A stretch of DNA of 64,000 bases from Flavobacterium sp. MK4S-17 (GTDB lineage: Bacteria; Bacteroidota; Bacteroidia; Flavobacteriales; Flavobacteriaceae): the NCBI RefSeq assembly GCF_009848495.1, contig NZ_WWEP01000006.1, positions 62,001 to 126,000 on the forward strand, written 5' to 3'. The position numbers were made by a program, and so were the translations under genes. Shown piece after piece: positions 24,783-34,810 of this stretch (position 1 is its first letter; each line of letters starts with the position of its first letter). The notes beneath the pieces are model-generated. The model searched no databases and was not told the origin of the DNA. It was given only the letters and a program-made list of their open reading frames with translations.

Positions 24783-27128
24783 TCATTGTAAGATATCCAG
24801 CTTTGCAAAACGTAATAACAGTTTTTTTATACCGCCAACTTCAAACTGTATTTCCGCTTTTTTATCTGCACCCACACCTTCTAAATTAAGTACTTTACCC
24901 CTGCCAAATCGCTCGTGCATTACCATGTTACCAATAGTAAGCTTTGTATCCGGCATAGCTGCACCACCACCGGCAGGCGAATTACCTGAAACAGGCTTAA
25001 GCCTTCTGACATTGGCATCAGGCTTAGGCTCATTATCCGTAACCCATTTGGGCGGAGTACCGTTAACAGGCTTATTTTGCCGTAATTTTGATTTATCTAC
25101 ATCGCCAAAAATATCAGCATTAATCATTGGCTTATACCTGTAATTGTTTTCAGCGGGCGTAAGATATTCCAGAAAACTGTCGGTTATCTCCTCAATAAAT
25201 CGTGAAGGCTCGCTGTCTACCAGCTTGCCCCAGCGGTAACGCGACTGGGCATAAGTAAGATAAGCCTGATGCTCTGCCCTGGTGAGTGCCACATAAAACA
25301 GCCTGCGCTCCTCTTCCAGTTCGCTGCGGGTATTAAGGCTCATAGCACTTGGGAATAAATCTTCCTCCATACCAACAACAAAAACATAAGGAAATTCAAG
25401 CCCTTTAGCAAGGTGAATGGTCATAAGCGCCACACGGTCGTCATCACCGGTATCTTTATCAAGGTCGGTAGCAAGCGCAACATCCTCCAGGAATTCGCTT
25501 AGGGCACCCCGAGCGCCATCTATTTCCTTTTGTCCCTCAATAAAATCTTTTATACCGTTTAAAAGTTCTTCTATATTTTCAATACGGGCTATACCTTCCG
25601 GCGTTGCATCTTTTTTAAGTTCCTGTACAAGCCCTGTTTTTTTGGTTATATGTTCGGCAAGATAAAAAGCGTCCTGTGTTTCGTTTAAAACCTGGAAGCT
25701 CTTTACCATTGTTACAAAATCCTGCAGCTTATTTTTAGTACCGCTGTTCAGCCGCAGGTCAATTCTGTCAATATTTTCCATTACCTCAAAAATAGACCGG
25801 TCATAATGCTTGGCTGCAACGGTAAGTTTTTCAATGGTGGTATCCCCTATTCCCCTTGCCGGGTAATTAATAACCCGCATAAGGGCTTCCTCATCCTTGG
25901 GGTTTATTACCAGCCTTAGGTAAGCCAGTACATCTTTAATCTCCTTGCGCTGGTAAAAAGAAAGCCCGCCATAAATACGGTAAGGTATATCGCGTTTGCG
26001 TAAAGCATCCTCTATAGAACGCGACTGCGCATTGGTGCGGTACAATACTGCAAAGCTGCCGTTTTTAAGCTGGTTACGCATTTTTTCCTCAAAAACTGTG
26101 CTTGCCACAAAACGGCCTTCCTCACCATCGGTAAGGCTGCGGTGTACTTTTATTTTAGGCCCTTCATCATTGGCAGTCCATACAATTTTATCAAGCTTGG
26201 TTTTATTCTTATCGATAATAGAGTTGGCGGCTTCGACTATATTTTTAGTAGAACGGTAATTTTGCTCCAGCCTGTAAAGCTGTACATTATCGTAATCCTT
26301 CTGGAAGTTCAGTATATTATTAATGTTGGCTCCCCTAAATGCATATATACTCTGTGCATCATCCCCTACCACACAAATATTTTGGAACCTGTCAGAAAGG
26401 GCACGCACAATAAGGTATTGGGAATGGTTGGTATCCTGGTACTCATCTACCAATATGTAACGGAACCTGTCCTGGTATTTCATTAAAACATCAGGAAAAC
26501 GGTTCAGCAATTCATTTGTCCGTAGTAAAAGGTCGTCAAAATCCATAGCGCCCGATTTAAAACAGCGCTCAACATACTGCTCATAAATTTCACCAAGCCT
26601 TGGCTTTTTACTCATAGCATCGGCTTCCTGAAGTTCAGGATTGTTAAAATATGCCTTAACGGTTATTAGGCTGTTTTTATAGGAAGATATACGGCTTAGC
26701 ACCTGCTTGGGCTTATATATATCCTTATCAAGCTGCATTTCCTTAATAATAGCCGAAATAAGCCTTACACTATCCTGCGTATCATAAATAGTAAAATTGG
26801 AAGGAAAGCCTAGTTTGTCCGCTTCAAAACGCAGTATCTTGGCAAAAATGGAGTGAAACGTACCCATCCACAGGTTTTTGGCTTCCGATGGCCCTACAAT
26901 ATCGGCAATGCGGCTTTTCATTTCCCGCGCTGCCTTATTGGTAAATGTAAGTGCAAGTATATTAAAAGCATCAACCCCCTTGCTCATAAGGTAGGCAATG
27001 CGCATGGTAAGAACCCTTGTTTTCCCTGAACCCGCACCTGCTATTACAATCATTGGGCCATCCTTTTGCAATACAGGTGCCCTTTGGGCTTCATTTAACT
27101 GGCTTATATATTTTTCTATCTCCATCAT
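24783..27128 (-). CDS. uvrD: UvrD/PcrA-type 3'-5' DNA helicase
   Basis: A superfamily 1A helicase used in excision repair and removal of RecA. It has LNEAQRAPV (Q-like motif), Walker A AGAGSGKT near residue 30, LTFTNKAAREM, the Walker B region LVDEYQDTNHSQY near 229, VVGDDAQSIYAFRGA, QNYRST, VALMTIHLAKGLEF and YVALTRA. The 781-aa length fits PcrA/UvrD. The C-terminal tail has a Tudor-like segment (MVMHERFGRGKVLNLEGVG) known to contact RNA polymerase in PcrA. Start is ATG at 27128 or 27125. Confidence 0.95.
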   Translation of the reverse strand: MMEIEKYISQLNEAQRAPVLQKDGPMIVIAGAGSGKTRVLTMRIAYLMSKGVDAFNILALTFTNKAAREMKSRIADIVGPSEAKNLWMGTFHSIFAKILRFEADKLGFPSNFTIYDTQDSVRLISAIIKEMQLDKDIYKPKQVLSRISSYKNSLITVKAYFNNPELQEADAMSKKPRLGEIYEQYVERCFKSGAMDFDDLLLRTNELLNRFPDVLMKYQDRFRYILVDEYQDTNHSQYLIVRALSDRFQNICVVGDDAQSIYAFRGANINNILNFQKDYDNVQLYRLEQNYRSTKNIVEAANSIIDKNKTKLDKIVWTANDEGPKIKVHRSLTDGEEGRFVASTVFEEKMRNQLKNGSFAVLYRTNAQSRSIEDALRKRDIPYRIYGGLSFYQRKEIKDVLAYLRLVINPKDEEALMRVINYPARGIGDTTIEKLTVAAKHYDRSIFEVMENIDRIDLRLNSGTKNKLQDFVTMVKSFQVLNETQDAFYLAEHITKKTGLVQELKKDATPEGIARIENIEELLNGIKDFIEGQKEIDGARGALSEFLEDVALATDLDKDTGDDDRVALMTIHLAKGLEFPYVFVVGMEEDLFPSAMSLNTRSELEEERRLFYVALTRAEHQAYLTYAQSRYRWGKLVDSEPSRFIEEITDSFLEYLTPAENNYRYKPMINADIFGDVDKSKLRQNKPVNGTPPKWVTDNEPKPDANVRRLKPVSGNSPAGGGAAMPDTKLTIGNMVMHERFGRGKVLNLEGVGADKKAEIQFEVGGIKKLLLRFAKLDILQ

Positions 27129-27174
27129 AACAACTAAAGAAGCAAAAATAAATATTTTAACCGAGAAAAACAGG

Positions 27175-27205
27175 TTAAAAAAACGCCGGCAATACTGCCG
27201 GCGTT
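27175..27205 (-). terminator. Terminator of the DUF983 gene
   Basis: On the minus strand AACGCCGGCA-GTAT-TGCCGGCGTT is followed by a run of Ts, 29 bp after the DUF983 stop and before uvrD. Confidence 0.85.
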
Positions 27206-27233
27206 ATATATAAAAATAATAACCTTAAAGCTT

Positions 27234-27593
27234 TTATGCCTCCCGCTTTTTGCTGTCAAACATATAAATCCATAACATGCGCGACAACCTGAAATTAAAT
27301 GTGCTGAGTAACACGGCTGTTATAGCTATAATGGTAATTATAGTGGCAAAATCTTTTGTAAAAAACTGTGTAATAATATATACCGCCATCATCTCGGCAA
27401 CCGTTACTGCGTAACTCACATACATTGCACCATAAAAATACCCCGGCTCACGCTCAAATTTATGCCCGCATACATTGCAGGTTTCATTCATTTTAGGCAT
27501 TTTAAATAATAATGGATTTCCTTTTTTGCTGAACACATGGCCCTTTCCGCAAACAGGGCATTTTTCCTCAATAATATCTGTAAACTGCGACAT
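27234..27593 (-). CDS. DUF983 membrane protein with zinc-ribbon motif
   Basis: 119 aa. The N-terminal half has two CxxC pairs (CPVCGKGHVF at about residue 13 and CNVCGHKF at about 40), a zinc-ribbon pattern. The C-terminal half has two membrane segments (YAVTVAEMMAVYIITQFF, FATIITIIAITAVLLSTF). This architecture is diagnostic of DUF983, found in many Bacteroidetes and Proteobacteria. Function is not established. It ends in its own terminator and is divergent from the AraC-type gene. Confidence 0.88.
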   Translation of the reverse strand: MSQFTDIIEEKCPVCGKGHVFSKKGNPLLFKMPKMNETCNVCGHKFEREPGYFYGAMYVSYAVTVAEMMAVYIITQFFTKDFATIITIIAITAVLLSTFNFRLSRMLWIYMFDSKKREA

Positions 27594-27673
27594 ACCTTTT
27601 TTTATTACAAATTTACTGTGGCAATAGTAAAATGGCGATATACAATATTCGCAAAAAATTGTACTTTTAAGAC

Positions 27674-28558
27674 ATGAAACAAGTAAACATACTCAACATA
27701 AACCAGTTTAAAAAGCAAAGCACATTACAAGGATTTTATGCCAATACACTGGAAGACCACCTTATAACTGCCCATAAGGACATAGCATTGCCCCACTCCC
27801 ACAATTTTTACCTGGCAATATTATTTACGCATGGGAAAGGTGTACATGAAATTGATTTTACAACTTATGATGTTGGGCCCGGAAGCCTTTTCTTTTTAAA
27901 CCCTGGGCAAACACATCACTGGGAACTATCTGCCGATGTTAAAGGATTTGTGTTTTTCCACACGCAGGACTTTTATGATTTGTATTACACCCAAAACCGT
28001 ATAAGCCAGTTCCCTTTTTTTTACAGTATGCACAGCAAACCCTGCCTGTACCTTACTGATAAAGAGGCTGCTGAAATAACTTATTTATTTGAGCAGGCTT
28101 ATTATATGAATGAAGAAAACGGCATACTTAAAAAAGAAAAGGTAATGAGCTTTATAAACCTTGTGTATGCCTGTAGCACCGGTATTTATGCCAATGGAAA
28201 TATACCTGCTGAAAAAAACATAAACAGTACATATTATAATAAATTCAGGAAACTGGAAGAACTGGTGGAGCAAAACTATAAAACAGAAAAACGGCCCGCA
28301 GCCTACGCCCAAATGCTTAACATAAGCCCCAAGCACCTTAACCGTATAACACAGGCGGTAGCACAAAAAACCACAGGCGATATTATAACCGAACGACTGC
28401 TTTTGGAAGCAAAAAAAGAACTGGTATTACAGCAAAAAAACTTTAATGAAATTGCTTATAGTTTAGGGTTTGATGATTATGCCTACTTTTCAAGGCTTTT
28501 TAAAAAGAAAACCGGAGCAACGCCTTCTGCTTTCCTTATAAAATATAAAAAGGGCTGA
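27674..28558 (+). CDS. AraC-family transcriptional regulator
   Basis: Residues ~25-110 form a cupin-type sensor domain (DIALPHSHNFYLAILFTHG, GPGSLFFLNPGQTHHWEL), and residues ~195-294 a double HTH of AraC type (YAQMLNISPKHLNRITQAVAQKT, FNEIAYSLGFDDYAYFSRLFKKKTG, TPSAF). It probably senses a small molecule and activates nearby or distant genes. Neighbouring genes (DUF983 protein and RNA methyltransferase) give no clear target. Confidence 0.92.
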   Translation: MKQVNILNINQFKKQSTLQGFYANTLEDHLITAHKDIALPHSHNFYLAILFTHGKGVHEIDFTTYDVGPGSLFFLNPGQTHHWELSADVKGFVFFHTQDFYDLYYTQNRISQFPFFYSMHSKPCLYLTDKEAAEITYLFEQAYYMNEENGILKKEKVMSFINLVYACSTGIYANGNIPAEKNINSTYYNKFRKLEELVEQNYKTEKRPAAYAQMLNISPKHLNRITQAVAQKTTGDIITERLLLEAKKELVLQQKNFNEIAYSLGFDDYAYFSRLFKKKTGATPSAFLIKYKKG

Positions 28559-28604
28559 GCAGCAGCATTTTGTTAATTTATAAATGCATCTTGCAAAATT
28601 TCAA

Positions 28605-28612
28605 TACCTTTG
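28605..28612 (+). promoter_or_regulatory. -7 element (TACCTTTG) of the RNA methyltransferase gene
   Basis: A perfect TAnnTTTG lies 17 bp before the ATG at 28630. A TTG at 28591-28593 is too close (11 bp) to be a normal -33 element. Confidence 0.45.
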
Positions 28613-28629
28613 CCCCTCAATTTTTTAAA

Positions 28630-29844
28630 ATGAGATTACACAGGAACCTGGTTTTTACAGTTATAGACTCGCTCAACTTTATTTTTAATGAAGGTGAATA
28701 TGCCGACAAGGTAGTTGCACGTGCGCTTAAAAAAGACAAGCGCTGGGGCAGTGCCGACCGTAAGTTTGTAGCGGAAACCATATATGAAATAGTACGCTGG
28801 AAACGCCTTTATGCCGAAATTGCAGAAGTTAAGGAGCCTTTTGACAGGGACAAGCTTTGGCGCATATTCTCGGTTTGGGCAGTACTCAGGGGATACAATT
28901 TACCTGACTGGAAGTATTTTGAAAATACGCCTGTCCGCCGTATTAAAGGCCGTTTTGATGAACTTTCCAAAATCAGAAAGTACAGGGAATCAATACCCGA
29001 CTGGATGGATGAACTGGGCGTTAAGGAATTGGGCGATAAAAAATGGGAAAAAGAGCTTGCAGCGCAAAACGAACAGGCAAAGGTTATATTACGTGTAAAC
29101 ACATTAAAAACCACTAAAGAAAAACTGCGCGCCATATTAATGGATGCAGGGATAGAAACAGAATTCCTTAAGGATTATCCTGATGCGCTGGTACTGAAAG
29201 AAAGGGCAAATGTATTTCTTACACAGGCTTTTAAAGATGGTTTGTTTGAAGTTCAGGATGCATCATCACAGCTTGTTGCCCGCTTCCTTGAAGTAGAGCC
29301 GGGCATGCGTGTGGTAGATACCTGCGCAGGTGCAGGTGGAAAAACACTGCACATGGCTTCCCTTATGCAGAACAAAGGGCAGCTAATAGCCATGGATTTG
29401 TATGAAAGCAAGCTCAAGCAGCTTAAAATAAGGGCAAAACGCAACAGTGCCTTTAATATTGAGTACCGTATAATAGACAGTACAAAAGTTATTAAAAAAC
29501 TGCATGAAAAAGCAGACAGGGTACTTATAGATGCACCTTGCAGCGGACTGGGCGTATTAAAGCGCAATCCTGACAGCAAATGGAAGCTACAGCCGGAATT
29601 TATAGACAATATAAAAAAAACACAGGCGGAAGTACTGGAAAATTATTCAAAAATAGTAAAACCGGGCGGTAAGCTGGTTTATGCCACCTGCTCTGTACTG
29701 CCTTCTGAAAACCAGGAACAGGTAAAGCATTTTCTTGATACTGAAACCGGCAGACAATTTACCTTTGTAAAAGAAAGTAAAATACTGGCGCACGAATCAG
29801 GTTTTGACGGTTTTTATATGGCACTGCTGGAACGAAAAAAATAA
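28630..29844 (+). CDS. RsmB/NOP-family RNA m5C methyltransferase
   Basis: A SAM-dependent enzyme that methylates cytosine C5 in rRNA or tRNA. Residues ~10-100 contain an NusB-like helical region, and the Rossmann domain follows with VVDTCAGAGGKTLHMASL near 235, the catalytic Cys in DAPCSGLGVL near 302 and the second Cys in YATCSVLPSENQEQV near 354. The ATG at 28630 starts the conserved MRLHRNLVF and fits the promoter; an upstream in-frame codon at 28570 would add 20 unrelated residues. The first nuclease gene begins 5 bp downstream, so they may be co-transcribed. Confidence 0.92.
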   Translation: MRLHRNLVFTVIDSLNFIFNEGEYADKVVARALKKDKRWGSADRKFVAETIYEIVRWKRLYAEIAEVKEPFDRDKLWRIFSVWAVLRGYNLPDWKYFENTPVRRIKGRFDELSKIRKYRESIPDWMDELGVKELGDKKWEKELAAQNEQAKVILRVNTLKTTKEKLRAILMDAGIETEFLKDYPDALVLKERANVFLTQAFKDGLFEVQDASSQLVARFLEVEPGMRVVDTCAGAGGKTLHMASLMQNKGQLIAMDLYESKLKQLKIRAKRNSAFNIEYRIIDSTKVIKKLHEKADRVLIDAPCSGLGVLKRNPDSKWKLQPEFIDNIKKTQAEVLENYSKIVKPGGKLVYATCSVLPSENQEQVKHFLDTETGRQFTFVKESKILAHESGFDGFYMALLERKK

Positions 29845-29849
29845 TCCTT

Positions 29850-30986
29850 ATGAAAAAAATTACTTTTATAACCCTGCTTTTTGCCTCGATAGGCTTTGCG
29901 CAAATACCGGCAGGGTATTATAATAATGCTACCGGTACTGGTTATGCTTTAAAAACACAGCTAAGCGCTATTGTAACCAATGGGCATGACCCGCAATCAT
30001 ACACATCAGGGTTATGGAGCCTGTATGCTACTGCGCTAAGGGATAACTTTTATGAAAATGATGGCACACTGCTTGATATTTATTCCGAAAACCCTGCAGG
30101 AGCCGACCCTTACAATTACTTTGACACTGATGACCAGTGTGGTAATTACAGCATTGAAGGCAATTGTTACAATAAGGAGCACCTTATACCAAAATCCTAT
30201 TTTAATGATGCTATGCCTATGTATTCTGACGCGCACCATGTAGTGCCTTCAGATGGGAAAGTAAACGGCTGGAGGGGCAACCTGCCTTTTGGTGTTGTGG
30301 GTACTGCCAATAATTACTGCAATGGTGGAGCAACTAATATACCCTGCCATAGCCAGAATAACTCAAAAATAGGGAATAATGTAAATTCAGGGTATTCAGC
30401 CGGGTTTTCAGGCAAAGTATTTGAGCCTATAGATGAATTTAAAGGCGATATTGCCCGTACTTATTTTTATTTCGCCACACGCTATGAAAGCCAGATGGCC
30501 GGGTTTTATAACAATGTAAATAATACAGAGGTAATAGCCATGTTTGATGGCAGTGCAGATAAAGTTTTTGACAGCACATTTCTTAATATACTGCTAACAT
30601 GGCATTTTATGGATCCCGTAAGCCCCAAGGAAATTGCATTTAACGATGCTATTTATACCTTTCAGGGAAACAGGAATCCTTATATTGACCATCCTGAATA
30701 TGTACAGCTAATATGGGGAGTGCCGCTTAGCACACCACAGGTAGCGGCTGCCGATGTGATTTCGGTTTACCCTAACCCTACTGCAAACGGTACAGTAAAT
30801 ATAAGTACTCAATTACCTGTGCAAAATATAAAACTATACAGCATTAACGGCCAGGTTATTATCAATAAAAATGTGCCTGTAGCAGAGAATAACAACTATC
30901 AGCTTGACAACCTGCCACAGGGTTTTTATTTTCTTCAGATAACTGCCCAGGGTAAGTCAACAGTAAAAAAACTGTTGGTTAATTAA
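29850..30986 (+). CDS. Secreted endonuclease I (EndA/NucM family), T9SS type A
   Basis: MKKITFITLLFASIGFAQ is a signal peptide. Residues ~19-295 form the endonuclease I domain, with the catalytic His in YNKEHLIPKSYF near 111 and the metal-site region SDAHHVVPSDGKVNG near 128. Residues ~305-378 (VYPNPTANGTVNIS, LYSINGQVI, LPQGFYFLQI, KKLLVN) are a T9SS type A sorting domain. The enzyme probably degrades extracellular DNA and RNA for nutrition. It is closely related to the next gene and carries an insert with extra cysteines near residues 150-172. A terminator follows. Confidence 0.92.
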   Translation: MKKITFITLLFASIGFAQIPAGYYNNATGTGYALKTQLSAIVTNGHDPQSYTSGLWSLYATALRDNFYENDGTLLDIYSENPAGADPYNYFDTDDQCGNYSIEGNCYNKEHLIPKSYFNDAMPMYSDAHHVVPSDGKVNGWRGNLPFGVVGTANNYCNGGATNIPCHSQNNSKIGNNVNSGYSAGFSGKVFEPIDEFKGDIARTYFYFATRYESQMAGFYNNVNNTEVIAMFDGSADKVFDSTFLNILLTWHFMDPVSPKEIAFNDAIYTFQGNRNPYIDHPEYVQLIWGVPLSTPQVAAADVISVYPNPTANGTVNISTQLPVQNIKLYSINGQVIINKNVPVAENNNYQLDNLPQGFYFLQITAQGKSTVKKLLVN

Positions 30987-31006
30987 GCTATAAAACATTA
31001 AAATCT

Positions 31007-31033
31007 AAGCCTGCATAAAAGCAGGCTTTTTTT
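31007..31033 (+). terminator. Terminator between the nuclease genes
   Basis: AAGCCTGC-ATAAAA-GCAGGCTT followed by Ts, 20 bp after the first nuclease stop. Confidence 0.88.
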
Positions 31034-31084
31034 ATCGAAATTATTTAAATGTTAATTTATAGTTAAGTTTTTATTTTAAAGATT

Positions 31085-31092
31085 TAAATTTG
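31085..31092 (+). promoter_or_regulatory. -7 element (TAAATTTG) of the second nuclease gene
   Basis: A perfect TAnnTTTG lies 13 bp before the first of three consecutive ATG codons (31106, 31109, 31112). The spacing gives a very short leader. No TTG is at -33. Confidence 0.45.
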
Positions 31093-31105
31093 TCACCCCA
31101 ATTTA

Positions 31106-32194
31106 ATGATGATGAAAAAATTTTATTTGCTTTCAGCCTTAATTTTTACGGCTCTTTCGTTTGCACAAATTCCTAATGGCTATTATAACGGCGCAACCGG
31201 AACAGGTTACCAGCTAAAAACACAGCTGTACAATATAATTAAAGGCCATAACACAAAGAGCTATGATGCCCTTTATACCTGCTATCAAACATCAGACAGG
31301 GATTACTTCTATGAAAATGACGGTACAATACTCGATATGTATTCTGAAAAACCAAACGGGCCGGAATCTTATACATTTTCCGCAACAGGCAGTAGCGACC
31401 GTTGCGGAAATTACCAGAGCGAGGGCGACTGTTATAACCGCGAACACCTTATGCCACAGAGCGTTTTTAATGAAAATTCGCCCATGGTATCAGATGCGCA
31501 CCATATAGTACCTACTGACGGTAAAGTTAACGGTATGCGCAGCAACCATCCTTTTGGCAGGGTTGGCAATGCCAACTGGACATCTACAAACGGTTCAAAA
31601 AGAGGTAGCAACCTTAATTCTGGTTATTCAGCAGGGTATTCAGGAACTGTTTTTGAACCTATTGATGAGTTTAAGGGCGACATAGCACGCTGCCTTTTAT
31701 ATTTTGCAACACGCTATGAAAATAAAATAGCCAACTGGAACCATGCCATGCTTAACGGTACCAGTAATCAGGTTTTTTCTGATTGGTTCCTTGAGGTATT
31801 GCTAACATGGCATAATATGGATCCTGTAAGCCCAAAAGAAATAGCGCGCAATAACGCTGTTTATAATTTTCAGGGGAACAGGAACCCATATATAGACCAC
31901 CCTGAGTATGTACAGCAGATATGGGGACTGCCATTATCCTATGATACTTTTGAAAAGCTTTCGGCCGCTTCGGTTTACCCTAACCCCGCCATTAATAATG
32001 AAATCAATATTTATGCGGAATCACCGCTTGATGAAATTGAATTGGTAAGTGTTAGCGGGCAAACAGTAAAACATATAAAAAACCCTTCGGCAACGGGCAA
32101 TAATTACATTTTACAAAACCTTACTTCCGGGTTTTATATCCTTAAATTTTCATCGGGTGATGCCTCTGTAACCAGGAAGATCATTGTAAAGTAA
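31106..32194 (+). CDS. Secreted endonuclease I paralogue, T9SS type A
   Basis: The signal peptide KKFYLLSALIFTALSFAQ is followed by an endonuclease I domain with YNREHLMPQSVF near residue 112 and SDAHHIVPTDGKVNG near 129, and a T9SS type A domain (VYPNPAINNEINIY, LTSGFYILKF, RKIIVK) from about 291. It lies 120 bp after the first nuclease and shares long blocks with it (SGYSAG, FEPIDEFKGDIAR, NRNPYIDHPEYVQ), so the pair arose by tandem duplication. The start is one of three adjacent ATGs. It has its own promoter element and terminator. Confidence 0.92.
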   Translation: MMMKKFYLLSALIFTALSFAQIPNGYYNGATGTGYQLKTQLYNIIKGHNTKSYDALYTCYQTSDRDYFYENDGTILDMYSEKPNGPESYTFSATGSSDRCGNYQSEGDCYNREHLMPQSVFNENSPMVSDAHHIVPTDGKVNGMRSNHPFGRVGNANWTSTNGSKRGSNLNSGYSAGYSGTVFEPIDEFKGDIARCLLYFATRYENKIANWNHAMLNGTSNQVFSDWFLEVLLTWHNMDPVSPKEIARNNAVYNFQGNRNPYIDHPEYVQQIWGLPLSYDTFEKLSAASVYPNPAINNEINIYAESPLDEIELVSVSGQTVKHIKNPSATGNNYILQNLTSGFYILKFSSGDASVTRKIIVK

Positions 32195-32216
32195 TTACAA
32201 TATAAATTCATTATAG

Positions 32217-32242
32217 AAACCCTGCATGAGCAGGGTTTTTTA
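32217..32242 (+). terminator. Terminator after the second nuclease
   Basis: AACCCTGC-ATGA-GCAGGGTT followed by a T-run. Confidence 0.88.
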
Positions 32243-32347
32243 TTGCATCAATAATTTTTCGGCTTAATCGTTATAGTTTTATCAATTTCTTTACCTTTAC
32301 GGCCTGTATAAAGGCCTGCTATGCCTTTACTAAAAATGTCTTTTGCT

Positions 32348-33772
32348 ATGAATGAATGTATTTCAGTTTTCGATATGCTTAAAATTGGTGTGGGCCCTTC
32401 CAGCTCGCACACCCTGGGCCCGTGGCGTGGCGCAGAACGGTTTTTAAACGAACTGTATGACGAAAATATATTCAGCAAAGTAAACCGTATAAGGGTTGAC
32501 CTTTATGGTTCGCTTTCCCTTACGGGTAAAGGGCATGCCACCGACCTGGCAGTAATGCTTGGCCTTAGCGGTGCCGACCCTGAATATGTTCCTGTAGAAG
32601 ACATTTCGGGAATAATTGATAACATAAACAGTACACATAAACTTATTTTAGGCGGTAATCGGGAAATAAGCTTTAACCCGGAAACAGATATTGTTTTTAA
32701 CCGTGACTTCCTGCCGTTTCATGCCAATGGTTTTATGTTTACAGCCTATACAGGTGATAGTGAATATGAATCTACTTTCTACTCCATAGGGGGCGGTTTT
32801 GTGGTGAAGGAAGAAAGGACTGTAGCAAAGGAAAAAGAAAAAATAAGATGTGCTTTTCCTTATCTTGTAAATACGGCGGACGAATTACTTGCTTTTGCAA
32901 AAAGCGAGAATAAACAGATTTCTGAAATTGTTTACGAAAATGAGAAATCCATACGCAGCGAGGAAGAAATACATAATGAGCTGATGCGTATATGGAATAC
33001 CATGCTGGAATGCATGTATATAGGCTGCCATACAGAAGGCACGTTACCGGGCGGGCTTAATGTGCGCCGCAGGGCCTTTGACATGCATAAAAACCTTATC
33101 GGAGAGCTGCCTTACAGCAATCCATGGGAGTGGCTTGGGGTAATACGTAAAACCGAAGTTAAGTTTCGCCAGATATTAAAATGGGTAAGTTGCTTTGCGC
33201 TTGCCGTAAATGAGGTTAACGCTGCACTGGGCAGGGTAGTAACAGCACCCACCAATGGCAGTGCGGGTGTTATACCCGCTGTACTTATGTATTACATGGT
33301 TATAGAAAACCATGAGGCCAATGAAAGCCATATAAAGCAATTCCTTATGGTTGCCGGTGAAGTTGGCAGTATTTTTAAAAAAGGGGCTACCATATCGGCG
33401 GCTATGGGCGGATGCCAGGCAGAAATAGGTGTATCTTCGGCAATGGCTGCGGCTGCTTTATGCGAGGTTATGGGCGGAACGCCTGAACAGTGCCTTATGG
33501 CTGCTGAAATTGCTATGGAACATCATTTAGGTATGACCTGCGACCCAATAGCCGGGCTTGTACAGATACCCTGCATAGAACGGAACACCATGGGGGCTAT
33601 AAAAGCAATAAATGCTGCGGAACTGGCACTGGAAACCGACCCCAAAAATGCAAAAGTACCTTTGGATAAAGTAGTTAATACCATGTGGCAAACTGCCAAG
33701 GACATGAACAATAAGTATAAGGAAACATCCGAAGGCGGGCTTGCTGTAACTGTAAATAATTCTGACTGCTGA
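32348..33772 (+). CDS. sdaA: L-serine ammonia-lyase (Fe-S type)
   Basis: It deaminates L-serine to pyruvate and ammonia in the cytoplasm. The beta subdomain begins [22 protein letters not shown], and the alpha domain has [42 protein letters not shown] and [16 protein letters not shown]. The cysteines in these motifs coordinate the 4Fe-4S cluster of bacterial serine deaminases. Two ATGs upstream (32321, 32336) are possible, but the conserved sequence starts at 32348, giving 474 aa. A TACCTTTA box at 32292-32299 resembles a -7 element. It is monocistronic. Confidence 0.94.
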   Translation: MNECISVFDMLKIGVGPSSSHTLGPWRGAERFLNELYDENIFSKVNRIRVDLYGSLSLTGKGHATDLAVMLGLSGADPEYVPVEDISGIIDNINSTHKLILGGNREISFNPETDIVFNRDFLPFHANGFMFTAYTGDSEYESTFYSIGGGFVVKEERTVAKEKEKIRCAFPYLVNTADELLAFAKSENKQISEIVYENEKSIRSEEEIHNELMRIWNTMLECMYIGCHTEGTLPGGLNVRRRAFDMHKNLIGELPYSNPWEWLGVIRKTEVKFRQILKWVSCFALAVNEVNAALGRVVTAPTNGSAGVIPAVLMYYMVIENHEANESHIKQFLMVAGEVGSIFKKGATISAAMGGCQAEIGVSSAMAAAALCEVMGGTPEQCLMAAEIAMEHHLGMTCDPIAGLVQIPCIERNTMGAIKAINAAELALETDPKNAKVPLDKVVNTMWQTAKDMNNKYKETSEGGLAVTVNNSDC

Positions 33773-33869
33773 TTATCCTGCGGTTATCAATTATATAAAC
33801 AATCTTTCCATTTTCGTTATCATTTAATACCTGAAAGTAATTGACTCCTTTACATTACCATGTATTGCT

Positions 33870-33905
33870 GTAACCTAATTGCAGGGGTTACACTGCCTTT
33901 TTATT
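33870..33905 (+). terminator. Possible terminator before panB
   Basis: TGTAACC and GGTTACA form a 7-bp stem with a 9-nt loop, followed by CTGCCTTTTTATT. This lies in the 215-bp gap between sdaA and panB. It is weak compared with other terminators here. Confidence 0.4.
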
Positions 33906-33987
33906 ATACCTATTTGCCAATAAAATCTGAACAAAGGAATAATTCTTATTGCAATTTATTACTTTTACCATCCTAAAATTTTTAATC

Positions 33988-34806
33988 ATGTCAACCGCAA
34001 AAAAAGATTATAAAAGGATAACCACCCGCTCGCTTATTGAAATGAAGGCAAACGGCGAGAAAATATCAATGCTTACCGCCTATGATTTTACTATGGCAAA
34101 AATTGTTGATACGGCAGGTGTAGATGTTATACTTGTAGGCGATTCAGCTTCTAATGTAATGGCAGGCCATGAAACTACTTTGCCTATAACACTGGATCAG
34201 ATGATTTACCATGCATCTTCGGTTGTAAGGGCTATAAGCCGGTCGCTTGTAGTGGTTGATTTACCTTTTGGCAGCTACCAGTCCGATTCTAAGGAAGCTT
34301 TACGTTCGGCAATACGCATAATGAAGGAAAGCGGTGCACATGCAGTAAAAATGGAAGGCGGCAGCGAAATAAAGGACAGTATTAAAAAAATACTTAATGC
34401 AGGCATACCCGTAATGGGGCACTTGGGGCTTACCCCACAGTCAATTTATAAGTTTGGCACCTATACCGTAAGGGCTAAAGAGGAAGCCGAAGCTGAGAAA
34501 CTTATAGAAGATGCCAAAATGCTGGAAAGGATAGGCTGCTTTGCCGTTGTACTTGAAAAGATACCGGCGCACCTTGCGCAAAAAGTAGCCGAAAGCATAT
34601 CTATACCCGTAATTGGCATTGGGGCCGGAGGTGGTGTTGACGGACAGGTACTGGTTATACATGATATGCTTGGAATGAACAATGAGTTTAGTCCAAGGTT
34701 CCTTCGAAGATATATGGATTTATATGAAGGTATGACTACAGCTATATCGCAATATGTGAGCGATGTAAAATCAAAAGACTTCCCTAATGAAAAGGAACAA
34801 TATTAA
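33988..34806 (+). CDS. panB: 3-methyl-2-oxobutanoate hydroxymethyltransferase
   Basis: First step of pantothenate synthesis: it adds a hydroxymethyl group from 5,10-methylene-THF to 2-oxoisovalerate, giving ketopantoate. The TIM-barrel motifs are clear: [34 protein letters not shown] with metal-binding Asp, [19 protein letters not shown] and the catalytic Glu in [10 protein letters not shown] near residue 190, then [17 protein letters not shown]. The ATG at 33988 gives 272 aa; an earlier TTG would add 13 unconserved residues. panC and panE are not nearby. The next gene follows after 4 bp. Confidence 0.95.
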   Translation: MSTAKKDYKRITTRSLIEMKANGEKISMLTAYDFTMAKIVDTAGVDVILVGDSASNVMAGHETTLPITLDQMIYHASSVVRAISRSLVVVDLPFGSYQSDSKEALRSAIRIMKESGAHAVKMEGGSEIKDSIKKILNAGIPVMGHLGLTPQSIYKFGTYTVRAKEEAEAEKLIEDAKMLERIGCFAVVLEKIPAHLAQKVAESISIPVIGIGAGGGVDGQVLVIHDMLGMNNEFSPRFLRRYMDLYEGMTTAISQYVSDVKSKDFPNEKEQY

Positions 34807-34810
34807 ATAA

